Below, piece after piece: positions 1-14,494 of a stretch of DNA of 64,000 nt (the stretch's first letter is position 1; each line of letters opens with the position of its first letter). Under the pieces are notes generated by a model that worked only from the letters and a program-made list of their open reading frames with translations, ran no database searches and was not told the origin of the DNA. The DNA lies in NCBI RefSeq assembly GCF_005885815.1, contig NZ_CP040602.1, positions 2,185,630-2,249,629 of the forward strand, in the 5' to 3' direction. This DNA comes from Thiomicrorhabdus sediminis (GTDB taxonomy: Bacteria > Pseudomonadota > Gammaproteobacteria > Thiomicrospirales > Thiomicrospiraceae). The translations under genes and the position numbers were made by a program.

Positions 1-950
1 GAGAATTTGGTTTCAAAATCCTTCAATGCATTCTGCGCTGCTTCCGCACTATGGAAACGCTCGATCAACTCTAATGCCAGTTTGACTTTAATATTACGAG
101 GGTTTTCACCGTCTTTCACCGCCGCTTTATATTCAGCGATCGTTTCCAGCGATTCAAAACTTAGCAATTCATAGTAACGCCACATCAGTTCATCAGAAAC
201 CGACATCACCTTACCAAACATATCATTTGGCTCGTCTTTAATACCAATATAGTTACCCAAAGACTTGGACATTTTCTGCACACCGTCCAAACCTTCCAGA
301 ATCGGCATAGTCAAAGTACACTGCTGCGGCTTGCCATAATGGCCCTGCAAAGTACGCCCCATTAACAGGTTGAACTTTTGGTCCGTACCACCCAGCTCGA
401 TATCCGCTTCCATCGCCACCGAATCATAACCCTGTACCAACGGGTACAGGAATTCATGAATGGCAATAGGTGTATTTGATGCATAACGATCACCGAAGTC
501 GTTACGTTCCAACATACGCGCAACCGTCGTTGTCCCCGCTAACTGAATCATATCGGCGGCAGTCAATTGCCCCATCCACTCGGAATTGAACATCACCTTA
601 GTTTTTGCCGGATCGAGGATTTTGAAGACCTGCTCTTTATATGTCTCGGCATTTTTCAAGACTTCGTCTTTAGTTAAAGGCGGGCGTGTGGCGCTTTTAC
701 CGGTTGGATCACCGATCATCGCGGTAAAGTCACCGATCAGAAACATAACCTCATGACCCAAATCCTGGAACTGCTTAAGCTTATTGATAAGTACAGTATG
801 ACCCAGATGCAAATCCGGCGCTGTCGGATCGAAACCGGCTTTAACCTTTAGCGGACGACCACTTTCCAGCTTTTCGATTAACTCTTTTTCCACCAAAATT
901 TCTTCGGCACCACGCTTGATCACGGCTAACTGTTCTTGTACTGACTTCAT
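1..950 (-). CDS. tyrS: Tyrosine--tRNA ligase, 3' part outside window
   Basis: Charges tRNA-Tyr with tyrosine in the cytoplasm. Reading the minus strand from the ATG at 950 gives an open frame of 316 codons that runs off the left edge. The class I signatures are visible: HLGH at residues 48-51 (the HIGH motif) and KMSKS at about residues 226-230. The order of motifs and the N-terminus fit the TyrS type with a C-terminal S4 RNA-binding domain; family members are usually 400-420 residues, so roughly 85-100 residues, including the S4 domain, lie outside the window. It follows pyrD by 40 bp on the same strand, so the two may be co-transcribed. Identity is secure; only the C-terminal part is unseen. 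Confidence 0.96.
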   Translation of the reverse strand, partial: MKSVQEQLAVIKRGAEEILVEKELIEKLESGRPLKVKAGFDPTAPDLHLGHTVLINKLKQFQDLGHEVMFLIGDFTAMIGDPTGKSATRPPLTKDEVLKNAETYKEQVFKILDPAKTKVMFNSEWMGQLTAADMIQLAGTTTVARMLERNDFGDRYASNTPIAIHEFLYPLVQGYDSVAMEADIELGGTDQKFNLLMGRTLQGHYGKPQQCTLTMPILEGLDGVQKMSKSLGNYIGIKDEPNDMFGKVMSVSDELMWRYYELLSFESLETIAEYKAAVKDGENPRNIKVKLALELIERFHSAEAAQNALKDFETKF

Positions 951-990
951 AACTTTATTCTTACTTAATTCATTTAAATTCGTTGAGGCA

Positions 991-1938
991 TTAACCGCAC
1001 AAGACCGTGTCGGTATTTAACGCCAGCTGACCGGTCAATTGGCTGACCGAGTTCAAATTATTCTGTGTTAGGTATTTGGCGATACCTTTATTTACTTTTT
1101 TGACCAATAACGGGTCTTTGGCGATAGCGGTACCAATTGCCACCATTGATGCACCGGCAAGGAAAAATTCGATGGCATCTTCGGCACTGGCGATACCGCC
1201 AAGACCGATGATCGGAATATCATACTGCTTGGCAACCTGATAAACCTGATGCACCTTCAATAAAGCCACCGGCTTGATTGCAGGCCCCGACAAACCACCT
1301 TGGTTGTTACCCAAAGTCGGCTTACGACTATGGATATCGATCTGCATTCCCATCAAGGTATTCACCGCCGATAACGCATCGGCACCGGCATCGATGACAC
1401 GACGTGCCCCTTCGGCGATATCGGTCTGATTAGGTGATAACTTCACTATCAATGGCTTGGTTGTATTGGCACGACACGCCTCAACAACACGCGCCGCCAT
1501 CTCCGGATCATTACCGAAGGCGGCACCTCCTTTTTTGACGTTCGGACATGAGATATTTACCTCAATCGCCGGCAAGTCGGTTTGATCGAACAAACGCACC
1601 ACCTCGGCATACTCTTCAATCGAAGAACCCGATACATTGATAATAAAGCGTGATTCGCTCAAATCTAATTTTGGCAGATAATCTTTAATGACCGCCTGCG
1701 CACCGGGGTTTTGCAAGCCAACCGAATTCATCAAACCACAAGGGGTTTCCATCACTCGCTCGGGCTTATTCCCCAGTTTTGGCTCAAGGGTAGTGCCTTT
1801 TAAAAACACCGCGCCAACATCTCTATTGGAAAAGCCGGAAACACACTGGTATTCTATGCCATAACCAGCATTCCCCGAAGCCATGGCCACCGGAGAATTA
1901 AAGTGTATACCACAAATATTTACTGATAAATCAACCAC
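991..1938 (-). CDS. pyrD: Dihydroorotate dehydrogenase, class 1B type catalytic subunit
   Basis: Oxidises dihydroorotate to orotate in pyrimidine synthesis using FMN. The 315-residue TIM-barrel protein has NISCPN with Cys131 as the expected catalytic base, KLSPN (Lys166) for FMN, and [10 protein letters not shown] for phosphate binding. A Cys base and this spacing mark class 1 enzymes; class 2 enzymes, usual in gammaproteobacteria, use Ser and have an N-terminal membrane extension that is absent here. The length and the [10 protein letters not shown] block favour subclass 1B, which normally works with the iron-sulfur flavoprotein PyrK; no pyrK is in the window. The start is GTG at 1938 with an AGGTGA ribosome site. 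It lies 12 bp from the divergent trmL start and 40 bp upstream of tyrS. Confidence 0.92.
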   Translation of the reverse strand: MVDLSVNICGIHFNSPVAMASGNAGYGIEYQCVSGFSNRDVGAVFLKGTTLEPKLGNKPERVMETPCGLMNSVGLQNPGAQAVIKDYLPKLDLSESRFIINVSGSSIEEYAEVVRLFDQTDLPAIEVNISCPNVKKGGAAFGNDPEMAARVVEACRANTTKPLIVKLSPNQTDIAEGARRVIDAGADALSAVNTLMGMQIDIHSRKPTLGNNQGGLSGPAIKPVALLKVHQVYQVAKQYDIPIIGLGGIASAEDAIEFFLAGASMVAIGTAIAKDPLLVKKVNKGIAKYLTQNNLNSVSQLTGQLALNTDTVLCG

Positions 1939-1950
1939 AGAATCACCTAT

Positions 1951-2415
1951 ATGCTACATATTATTCTTTACGAACCTGAAATCCCGCAAAATACCGGGGC
2001 ACTGATTCGTTTAAGCGCCAACATGGGCGCTCATCTTCACTTAATCCATCCCATCATGTTTGATTTAAGTGAGAAAAAAGTTCGTCGTGCCGGCCTGGAT
2101 TATGGCGAGCTGGCCAATGTGCATGAACACGAAAACCTGCAAACCTGTTTGGATAACATCCAACCGAACCGAGTGTTTGCCCTGACCACCAAAACCACGC
2201 GCTATTATAATGAACCGAAGTTTGAAGATAACGATGCGTTCTTGTTCGGCCCGGAAAGCCGCGGCCTGCCAATGGAAGTCATTGAAAGCTTTCCATTTGA
2301 ACAACGACTGACCATTCCAATGGTGCCGGGTGGCCGCAGTTTGAATCTGGCTAATGCCGTATCGGTAATGGCCTATGAAGCCTGGCGACAGCTAGACTTC
2401 AATATGGAACTGTAA
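1951..2415 (+). CDS. trmL: tRNA (cytidine/uridine-34-2'-O)-methyltransferase TrmL
   Basis: SPOUT-family enzyme that methylates the ribose of the wobble nucleotide in tRNA-Leu isoacceptors using S-adenosylmethionine. The 154-residue length is typical. The N-terminus LYEPEIPQNTG, the GPESRGLP block at residues 100-107 and SLNLANAVSV at 130-139, which forms the trefoil knot and cofactor pocket, are all present. The start at 1951 matches the family N-terminus, but no clear Shine-Dalgarno lies before it and only 12 bp separate it from the divergent pyrD start, so its promoter must overlap pyrD or the mRNA may be nearly leaderless. Its TAA stop directly abuts the gpsA stop on the other strand, with no space for a terminator. 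Confidence 0.95.
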   Translation: MLHIILYEPEIPQNTGALIRLSANMGAHLHLIHPIMFDLSEKKVRRAGLDYGELANVHEHENLQTCLDNIQPNRVFALTTKTTRYYNEPKFEDNDAFLFGPESRGLPMEVIESFPFEQRLTIPMVPGGRSLNLANAVSVMAYEAWRQLDFNMEL

Positions 2416-3444
2416 TCACTCCTGCAACGCTTCGGCTTTGCCGGAGCGTGACATCAATGCCTGCACAGCCTGTAAAGGCGTAATCTTCTCTTCCACCAAC
2501 AGGTAAACCTGTTGCATGATCGGCAATTCCACATTCAGGCTATCCGCCAACTGCTTAACGGTTCTCACCGCCTTAACGCCCTCTACCACCTGCCCGATCT
2601 CCTCCATTACCTGTTCGGCGGAAAGATCGCCGCGCGCCAAACCAAAACCAAAACGGCGGTTACGCGACAGATCATCGGTGCAAGTCAATACCAAGTCACC
2701 CAGACCGGCCAAACCCATAATGGTTTCGGTCTGCCCACCTAAGGCCTGACTAAAACGCATCATCTCGACCATTCCGCGAGATACCAAAGCAGCACGCGCA
2801 TTGGCACCCATATTCAGGCCATCACTGACGCCGGTGGCGATTGCCATAATATTCTTATAGGCACCACCGACTTCAACACCGACCATATCGGACTGGGTAT
2901 ACATACGGAAATTTTCACCGTGAAACAAATCCGCCCAATACTGCGCTTCATCCTCTTGATTAGACGCACTAACCATTGCCGTCGGCAGACCTTTGGCCAC
3001 TTCTTCGGCAAAGGTCGGGCCCGACAACACCGTCATGCGCACCTGCTCACCCAGAACTTCCTGCGCCACCTCATGCAACAGCTTTTTGCTCTGCGGTTCA
3101 AACCCCTTGGTCGCCCAAGCCAAATGGACTTGTGCAGCAATTAAACTCTTGATCTGCTCAAGCGTTGCGCGAAAAGCGTGGCTCGGTACAACACACAACA
3201 CGGCTTGCGCTTGATCAAGCACCGCCTCGATATCAGAGCTGACCGTTAGGTTTTCAGGCAGGGCGATATTTGGCAAATAACGTGAATTTTCACGTTCGGC
3301 ATTCAGCTTGGCGGCCTGCTCGGCATTATGAGACCAAAGCGCCACCTGATGACCCACCTTGGCAAGATGGATCGCCAAGGCCGTACCCCAGGCACCCGCT
3401 CCTAAAACACCTACTTTTGCTACCGTCACTTGCTCTGTGGCCAA
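2416..3444 (-). CDS. gpsA: Glycerol-3-phosphate dehydrogenase [NAD(P)+]
   Basis: Reduces dihydroxyacetone phosphate to sn-glycerol 3-phosphate, the backbone for phospholipid synthesis, in the cytoplasm. The 342-residue protein has the dinucleotide-binding GAGAWG at residues 15-20, a SGPTFAEEVA block near 141-150, and the catalytic Lys197 in EVGGAYKNIM. The C-terminal helical domain includes LAGLGDLVLTCT near residue 246. It is the last gene of a rhodanese-grxC-secB-gpsA series, 14 bp after secB, the same order as in E. coli. It meets trmL tail to tail with no intervening base. Confidence 0.97.
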   Translation of the reverse strand: MATEQVTVAKVGVLGAGAWGTALAIHLAKVGHQVALWSHNAEQAAKLNAERENSRYLPNIALPENLTVSSDIEAVLDQAQAVLCVVPSHAFRATLEQIKSLIAAQVHLAWATKGFEPQSKKLLHEVAQEVLGEQVRMTVLSGPTFAEEVAKGLPTAMVSASNQEDEAQYWADLFHGENFRMYTQSDMVGVEVGGAYKNIMAIATGVSDGLNMGANARAALVSRGMVEMMRFSQALGGQTETIMGLAGLGDLVLTCTDDLSRNRRFGFGLARGDLSAEQVMEEIGQVVEGVKAVRTVKQLADSLNVELPIMQQVYLLVEEKITPLQAVQALMSRSGKAEALQE

Positions 3445-3458
3445 GACAATGCCTTCAA

Positions 3459-3914
3459 TTACTGCTTATTCTGTTCAGCCTGCGCTTGAACATTTTTCAC
3501 ATGCTCAGCATACATCGCTTCAAAATTCACCGGCTCCAACAACAACTGAGGGAAACCACCGCGAGTGACTAGATCAGAGACCGTCTCACGCGCATATGGA
3601 AACAATACGGTTGGACACTGCACACCCAGCATATAAGCCAATTCGTTATCATTGAAACCGCTCAAAGTGAAAATACCCGCCTGCTCTACTTCACATAGAA
3701 ATGCCGTATTATCTTCCACCTTAGTGGTTGCAGTCACGCGCACCACAACATGGTAAACATCATCTTCCAACTGCTTGCTTTCAACGTTTAGATCCATATT
3801 CAAACGTGGCTGAAATTCAGAAGTAAAAATCGCCGGTGCGTTTGGCGATTCGAACGAGATATCTTTAGTGTAAACTTTTTGAATAACAAATGACTGTTGC
3901 GGAGCTTCCGACAT
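3459..3914 (-). CDS. secB: Protein-export chaperone SecB
   Basis: Tetrameric cytosolic chaperone that keeps preproteins unfolded and hands them to SecA. The 151-residue length is typical. Family blocks visible are the N-terminal QKVYTKDISFESPNAP segment, the acidic ExxQAGIFTLSGF strand and the C-terminal region FPYARETVSDLVTRGGFPQLLLEPVNF split across residues about 105-132, followed by a Gln-rich tail. An AAGGAAACC ribosome site precedes the ATG. It sits between grxC and gpsA on the same strand, matching the conserved enterobacterial order. Confidence 0.97.
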   Translation of the reverse strand: MSEAPQQSFVIQKVYTKDISFESPNAPAIFTSEFQPRLNMDLNVESKQLEDDVYHVVVRVTATTKVEDNTAFLCEVEQAGIFTLSGFNDNELAYMLGVQCPTVLFPYARETVSDLVTRGGFPQLLLEPVNFEAMYAEHVKNVQAQAEQNKQ

Positions 3915-3984
3915 GAGGTTTCCTTAATTCTTTAATTTTCTGGCGCTTAGCAACAAGCGCCAAAGATTTGAGTATTGCAGACAG

Positions 3985-4239
3985 TTACGCCTGTAGTAGC
4001 GGATCAATTTCACCGCGCTTGTCGGCAGCTGACAAATCGTCAAAACCGCCGATATGTTGATCACCGATATACACCTGTGGCACGGTATTACGTCCGGATT
4101 TTGCTTCCATATCCGCCCATTTCTGTGAATCGTTACCCACATCAATAATCTGGTATGCAACACCTTTTCCATCAAATAGACGCTTCGCCATCATGCAATA
4201 AGGGCAGGACGAGGTTGCATAAATTACTACGTTTGGCAT
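3985..4239 (-). CDS. grxC: Glutaredoxin 3
   Basis: Small glutathione-dependent thiol-disulfide oxidoreductase of the cytoplasm. The 84-residue protein carries the dithiol active site CPYC at residues 12-15, the cis-proline segment TVPQVYIGDQHIGG and the GGFDDL glutathione-binding end, all in the usual places. AGGAAG upstream of the ATG at 4239 supports the start. It lies between the rhodanese gene and secB in a probable operon; the association with secB and gpsA is conserved in gammaproteobacteria, though no functional link is proven. Confidence 0.96.
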   Translation of the reverse strand: MPNVVIYATSSCPYCMMAKRLFDGKGVAYQIIDVGNDSQKWADMEAKSGRNTVPQVYIGDQHIGGFDDLSAADKRGEIDPLLQA

Positions 4240-4307
4240 AGAAACTTCCTTTTTCTCTACTTGTTGTGTCGTGACCGGCGTTGATTGCGACGTTCTTTTA
4301 GCGCGTT

Positions 4308-4748
4308 TTACTTTTTGCGGTTTTTTTTAGACTTATTGGTCCCTACCGGTAACCCCGCATTTTTCCAGGCATTGATACCACCGGACAAATTGAACACCTG
4401 GGTGTACCCGGCCTTAACCAATTGACCAGCGGCACGTGCAGAACGTGCACCAGACAGACAGTAAACCAATACCGGGGCATCCTTATCCTTGGGCAACTGG
4501 CCCAGTTTACCGTTTAATTCGCTAACCGAGATATTGGTCGCATTGGCAATAGCACCTTCTTTAAATTCATTAGCGCTACGCACATCCAATACATAAGCCT
4601 CATCGTTGTATAGACGAATCGCTTCAGCGGTATTGACGCTTTTATAGCCAGACAACTTATCACCAAAGTAGCTGTATGCCAGCATCATAATAATCATCGC
4701 AACAGCTAAAAATAACGGCCACTGCTCTTGAAAGAATTCATTAAACAT
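4308..4748 (-). CDS. Membrane-anchored rhodanese-like protein (YibN-like)
   Basis: Single-domain sulfurtransferase-like protein of 146 residues. An N-terminal membrane segment covers about residues 10-28, followed by a rhodanese domain with the LDVRSANEF entry block and the active-site loop CLSGARS, with Cys97 as the persulfide-carrying residue. The C-terminus is strongly basic, rich in Lys and Arg. It is the first gene of the series ending in gpsA, as yibN is in E. coli, and is divergent from gpmI. The domain argues for sulfur transfer or persulfide handling at the inner membrane; the substrate is not known from sequence. Confidence 0.9.
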   Translation of the reverse strand: MFNEFFQEQWPLFLAVAMIIMMLAYSYFGDKLSGYKSVNTAEAIRLYNDEAYVLDVRSANEFKEGAIANATNISVSELNGKLGQLPKDKDAPVLVYCLSGARSARAAGQLVKAGYTQVFNLSGGINAWKNAGLPVGTNKSKKNRKK

Positions 4749-4851
4749 TCATATTCCCTTGGTAAGCTTATTATCAAACCTAATGATTTTAACAGCGAAA
4801 CTCTATACAATAAACAGAATTGACTAAATTTTTACAGGGTAAAAACAACAA

Positions 4852-6420
4852 ATGCCTAGCAAAGAAAAAACTGCAAAATCGCCACAACGTCCTACAGGTT
4901 TAATTATCCTTGACGGTTGGGGGCATCGTGAAGAAGTTGAACACAACGCCATTGCGCAAGCCAATACCCCAAACTGGGACAAGCTGGTAGCCAATAGCCC
5001 AAAGACCTTAATCGACACCTCAGGTATGTCGGTTGGCCTACCGACAGGACAGATGGGGAACTCGGAAGTGGGTCACACCAACCTGGGTGCCGGTCGTATT
5101 GTCTATCAGGAATTGACTCGTATTCAAAAGGATATCGATGAAGGTCGCTTTTTCAACAACCACGCTTTATTGAACGCGATTGACAAGGCCAATCAGCGCG
5201 GTCGTCATGTACACATCCTCGGTCTTTTATCGGACGGTGGCGTGCATTCGCACATCGACCATATCAAAGCGGCAGTAAAACTGTCGGTTGAACGCGGCGT
5301 TAAGACTTGGGTTCACGTTTTTGCCGACGGCCGTGATACGGCACCACAAAGTGCCAAGCAATATGTTGAAGAGCTGGAAAACTACATGGCCGAAATCGGC
5401 GGCGGTCGCATCGCCTCGATCACCGGTCGCTTCTTTGCGATGGACCGTGACAACCGTTGGGACCGTATCGAAAAAGCCTATAACAACGTTTGCTGTGCAC
5501 AAGCGAACTTTGAAGCCAACAGCGCTCAAGAAGCGATTGATATGGCTTATGCCCGTGAAGAGACAGATGAATTCATCCAGCCGACCACCATTTTGAAGAA
5601 AAGTGGCAAAAAACCGCGCATTAAAGACGGCGACTCGGTTATCTTCATGAACTACCGTGCCGACCGTGCGCGTCAAATCACCAGCTCGTTCATTATGGAT
5701 GACTTCGGTGACTTCCATCGTTGTGCCAAGCCGATCCTGTCAAGCTTTGTCACGCTCACCGAATACAACAAGAATTTCGAGAAATTCGGTGCCAGCATCG
5801 CTTATCGCCCAACCAACCTGAAAAACACTTTCGGTGAAGTGATTTCAAACCTGGGCATGAAGCAACTGCGCATTGCCGAAACCGAAAAATACGCGCACGT
5901 CACTTTCTTCCTCAACGGAGGTATCGAAGCGCCTTACCAAGGTGAAGACCGTATTTTGGTGCCATCACCAAAAGTTCGCACCTACGACATGCAACCTGAA
6001 ATGAGTGTCGAAGAAGTTGCCGATAAGCTATGCGAAGCGATTCGCTCCGGTGAATACGATACATTCATCTGTAATATCGCCAACCCGGACATGGTCGGCC
6101 ACACAGGTATTATGGAAGCCTGCATCAAGGCGGTCGAAGCGGTTGATACAGCCCTGGGTCGCGTTCTTGATGCGTTGCAAGAAGTTAACGGTCAGGCAAT
6201 CATCACTGCAGACCACGGTAATATCGAAATGCTGGTTGACCCGGAAACAGGAAAACCTCTGACTTCACACACTACTTGCCCGGTTCCACTGGTCTACTTC
6301 GGTAAACGCGAATGTGAACTGCGTAGCGGCGGTAGCTTACCGGATGTTATGCCGACCATGCTTGATCTAATGAACATCAAGCAACCGGAAGAAATGACCG
6401 GCCAGACGCTTTGTAAATAA
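4852..6420 (+). CDS. gpmI: 2,3-bisphosphoglycerate-independent phosphoglycerate mutase
   Basis: Interconverts 3- and 2-phosphoglycerate in glycolysis and gluconeogenesis using two Mn2+ ions. The 522-residue size is normal. It belongs to the alkaline-phosphatase superfamily: the metal-binding DGWG at residues 21-24, the phosphorylated Ser71 in GQMGNSEVGHTN, ADGRDT near residue 160, NYRADRARQ near 267, and ITADHGN near 450 are all seen. The protein has about 14 polar residues before the core, slightly longer than usual; a weak AGGGT site precedes the ATG. It is divergent from the rhodanese gene and is followed by two stem-loops. Confidence 0.97.
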   Translation: MPSKEKTAKSPQRPTGLIILDGWGHREEVEHNAIAQANTPNWDKLVANSPKTLIDTSGMSVGLPTGQMGNSEVGHTNLGAGRIVYQELTRIQKDIDEGRFFNNHALLNAIDKANQRGRHVHILGLLSDGGVHSHIDHIKAAVKLSVERGVKTWVHVFADGRDTAPQSAKQYVEELENYMAEIGGGRIASITGRFFAMDRDNRWDRIEKAYNNVCCAQANFEANSAQEAIDMAYAREETDEFIQPTTILKKSGKKPRIKDGDSVIFMNYRADRARQITSSFIMDDFGDFHRCAKPILSSFVTLTEYNKNFEKFGASIAYRPTNLKNTFGEVISNLGMKQLRIAETEKYAHVTFFLNGGIEAPYQGEDRILVPSPKVRTYDMQPEMSVEEVADKLCEAIRSGEYDTFICNIANPDMVGHTGIMEACIKAVEAVDTALGRVLDALQEVNGQAIITADHGNIEMLVDPETGKPLTSHTTCPVPLVYFGKRECELRSGGSLPDVMPTMLDLMNIKQPEEMTGQTLCK

Positions 6421-6434
6421 AACATTGCCTTTCA

Positions 6435-6475
6435 CAGCATGGGCTCAACGCAGAGCCCATGCTGAACAAGCTTTT
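6435..6475 (+). terminator. Rho-independent terminator of gpmI, first hairpin
   Basis: A perfect 12-bp stem pairs 6435-6446 with 6453-6464 around a 6-base loop (AACGCA). A T-run follows after a short spacer at 6472-6476. It sits 15 bases after the gpmI stop. Confidence 0.75.
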
Positions 6476-6477
6476 TC

Positions 6478-6503
6478 AAAATGACCGCTTATCGGTCATT
6501 TTT
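6478..6503 (+). terminator. Second hairpin after gpmI
   Basis: A 10-bp stem pairs 6478-6487 with 6493-6502 around a 5-base loop and ends in a run of T. It stands directly behind the first hairpin, so gpmI appears to have tandem terminators, and its A-rich 5' arm could also stop transcription from the right. Confidence 0.65.
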
Positions 6504-6562
6504 AGTATTTGCCAATCAACAAATTGACAGCAAATTTAATAGCCTGCAACCGCGGCTAAGCA

Positions 6563-6592
6563 TTGATTTATAGCGTCAAAATAAAGTATAAT
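6563..6592 (+). promoter_or_regulatory. Predicted sigma-70 promoter for gltBD
   Basis: TTGATT at 6563-6568 and a perfect TATAAT at 6587-6592 are separated by 18 bases. The pair lies about 140 bp before the gltB start, leaving a long 5' leader in which I see no strong hairpin. The prediction is by eye only. Confidence 0.6.
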
Positions 6593-6730
6593 CCCTCGCT
6601 ATTTTTATAAATTTGAACGCGCAAAAAAGACACAAATTCCAGATATTTCAAAGGGTTAAATAATTTTTTCGAGATATTATCCCTGCCAAAAAACAATATT
6701 TGGAAATGAACGACAAACAGGAAACTGACT

Positions 6731-12645
<5,915 letters not shown>

Positions 12646-12682
12646 AATTCGTTTAAGATTCCCTTAACAATCTGCCTTAAAG

Positions 12683-12719
12683 AAACCCGCAAGGAAATTA
12701 TTCCTTAGCGGGTTTTTTA
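12683..12719 (+). terminator. Rho-independent terminator of gltBD
   Basis: AAACCCGC at 12683-12690 pairs with GCGGGTTT at 12708-12715, extended inward by AAGGAA/TTCCTT with one bulged A, and followed by six T. It lies 38 bases after the gltD stop. Confidence 0.88.
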
Positions 12720-12848
12720 TTGCCCTAAATAACGGCATAATCCTGAATATTTATTAGTATATGTAATATTCTGTATAATCATAGAAAACTTTATTACCAA
12801 TTTAATGACTAACACTAGCTAAGTTTTAAGTCGATAAACGGAGATAAG

Positions 12849-13622
12849 ATGGAAATATTAGATTGGGCTGCAATTCTCGGAGCCCTTGCTTGGACACCTC
12901 ACGTCTTTTCGGTTATAAAAAACGCAGTAACAAAACCAGTCATTCGGGTAATCACCAAACGTGACGGGGAGATTGGCTTTACAGTTCTTGGCCCAATTTT
13001 CAATATTCGAATTGCCTTCTCTGTCGAAAATCGAGACATAGTCGTATCAGGTCTAAAAATTAAACTGGTACACGAAAGCGGCGAAGAAAAAATATTTGAA
13101 TGGCAAGGTATTCGTCAGCAGGTTTTAAAAATGACCGCTCCAGATGGAAGTGTTTTGCCATACGAAAAAGAACAATCTGTATTAGCGATTAAATTAAACC
13201 AAAAAGAAATTGAAGAGCGATCTATAGAGTGCCAAGAAACCCTTTATTTGAATAATAAGTACGATCTTGAGTTAGCAGCAGTAAAAAAACTCTCATACTT
13301 AAAACAACAAGAAAAATATGAGCCTAAAGAGTTCATTGCGTGTCAAGAAATGACAGACCTTTACAGCTTTATAAAGCAATCATTTTCTTGGAAGACTGGA
13401 AGGTATACTGCAACAATTGAATTACATTCACCAGAGGAATTTAAACTCGTAGACAACCAATATGAGTTCATCCTCACTCCAATTGATATTGAACGACTCG
13501 AAAAAAACAAACAAAATATCGAACTTGATTACAAAAATAACTTCGTTCCACAAAATGATAAAGAATTCAAAAAAGTAGACTGGAACTGGTGTAATCCCAC
13601 ACTAAAAAAGCTTACAAATTAA
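12849..13622 (+). CDS. Unrecognised protein, N-terminal hydrophobic segment
   Basis: I do not recognise this 257-residue protein. CGGAGATAAG just before the ATG is a good ribosome site and the frame is open throughout, so it looks like a real gene. The first 25 residues are hydrophobic (ILGALAWTPHVFSVIK) and could be one membrane or re-entrant segment. The rest is predicted cytosolic, Lys/Glu/Gln-rich and strand-like, with FNIRIAFSVENRDIVVSGLKI resembling a beta-sandwich half-turn. It uses more A/T-ending codons than gltBD and stands alone between the gltD terminator and an inverted-arm repeat element, which suggests acquisition by transfer. Function unknown. Confidence 0.72.
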   Translation: MEILDWAAILGALAWTPHVFSVIKNAVTKPVIRVITKRDGEIGFTVLGPIFNIRIAFSVENRDIVVSGLKIKLVHESGEEKIFEWQGIRQQVLKMTAPDGSVLPYEKEQSVLAIKLNQKEIEERSIECQETLYLNNKYDLELAAVKKLSYLKQQEKYEPKEFIACQEMTDLYSFIKQSFSWKTGRYTATIELHSPEEFKLVDNQYEFILTPIDIERLEKNKQNIELDYKNNFVPQNDKEFKKVDWNWCNPTLKKLTN

Positions 13623-13721
13623 ACTCAAAATAATCGAAGAGTCTGAGTAAACTTAAATGCAGCGGTTGCGAAGCCTTTTTAATTATTTTACTTTGCCTTA
13701 ATTTCATTTAATAGGCTTCAC

Positions 13722-13751
13722 CCTACTTTGTTGCTTGTCCAACAAAGTAGG
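13722..13751. repeat. Left hairpin of the inverted-arm element
   Basis: A perfect 11-bp stem pairs 13722-13732 with 13741-13751 around the loop GCTTGTCC. It mirrors the right hairpin in position and loop sequence. Confidence 0.8.
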
Positions 13752-14147
13752 CAAAAAAAGACACCCTGTTACATAAATAGGCAGGTTCTAAACTTGTTCA
13801 CTGAAATTCTCGAACTCGCGCCGCAAGCTTCGCTCAAACATGCGAGAATTTTTCATCGTTCACTACGTTAAGAACTCTGCTCTATTTATTCCAAAGGGAC
13901 TTTTGGCGTCAAAGTCATTTTTCTTAGGTGGTTAAATATCACGCACCTAACTCAAAACCTACGATTAAATAAGCGACGTTGAATCAAAATAACGTGCGCG
14001 GAACGGGCCCCCTTTTGTAAGCTCTTGTGATTTCAATTAGCGAAGGATGCGGTTAAGAATTCCCGCATGTTTGAGCGCAGCGAGTTCGGGAATTCCAGCA
14101 GACGAGCTTAGTGAAATAAAGGGCGTCATCAGGGTGCCCTTTTTGTG

Positions 14148-14179
14148 GTTACTATTTTTGGGCAAGCAAAAATAGTAAC
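14148..14179. repeat. Right hairpin of the inverted-arm element
   Basis: A perfect 12-bp stem pairs 14148-14159 with 14168-14179. Read on the minus strand the loop is GCTTGCCC, one base different from the left hairpin. The stem sequences themselves differ, which suggests paired base changes that keep the fold. Confidence 0.8.
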
Positions 14180-14494
14180 GTGAAGCCCAATATAGAAATC
14201 CAAAGATATAACGATGTCTATAAGGGCTTCGCAACCATCTAAACCAAATCATTACCCCTTAAACAAAGCTCAACACCTAAAATTCAAAAAAATAATTGGG
14301 GTCAGTGAAATGCTAACCAGTTTACATAAAGACAGTTGAGCAAAAAACATCTGATGATAGTTAAATCAGTGCTGACAATTTTTGGCAAAAATCTGTATCA
14401 TCCCCATTTTTCTTCAGCACATAAAATTTACTCCGAATTTCCCTGCTAAATGTCTTAGGATATTTTGTGAGTAAGCTTAATTACGAGATAAGAA

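Larger units (their letters stand above)
13664..14236. repeat. Non-coding element with long inverted arms (MITE-like)
   Basis: The ends are an exact 12-bp inverted repeat, GGTTGCGAAGCC at 13664-13675 and its complement at 14225-14236. Moving inward the arms stay similar for about 190 bases each. Both contain GGCTTCAC, a perfect hairpin (11 bp on the left, 12 bp on the right) with nearly the same 8-base loop, GCTTGTCC versus GCTTGCCC, then an ACCCTG block and a further imperfect palindrome built on AATTCYCGAACTCGC and CTCAAACATGCGRGAAT. The middle, about 13860-14035, is unique and has no credible gene. No transposase is present. The structure fits a non-autonomous mobile or interspersed repeat; target duplications are not evident. 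Confidence 0.75.

Noticed and set aside
5227-5718. 163-residue minus-strand frame inside gpmI
   Set aside because: Antisense shadow of a well-supported gpmI; no start signals.
14037-14252. 71-residue minus-strand frame at the right end of the inverted-arm element
   Set aside because: It covers the arm hairpin and terminal repeat, so the reading frame is incidental to the fold.
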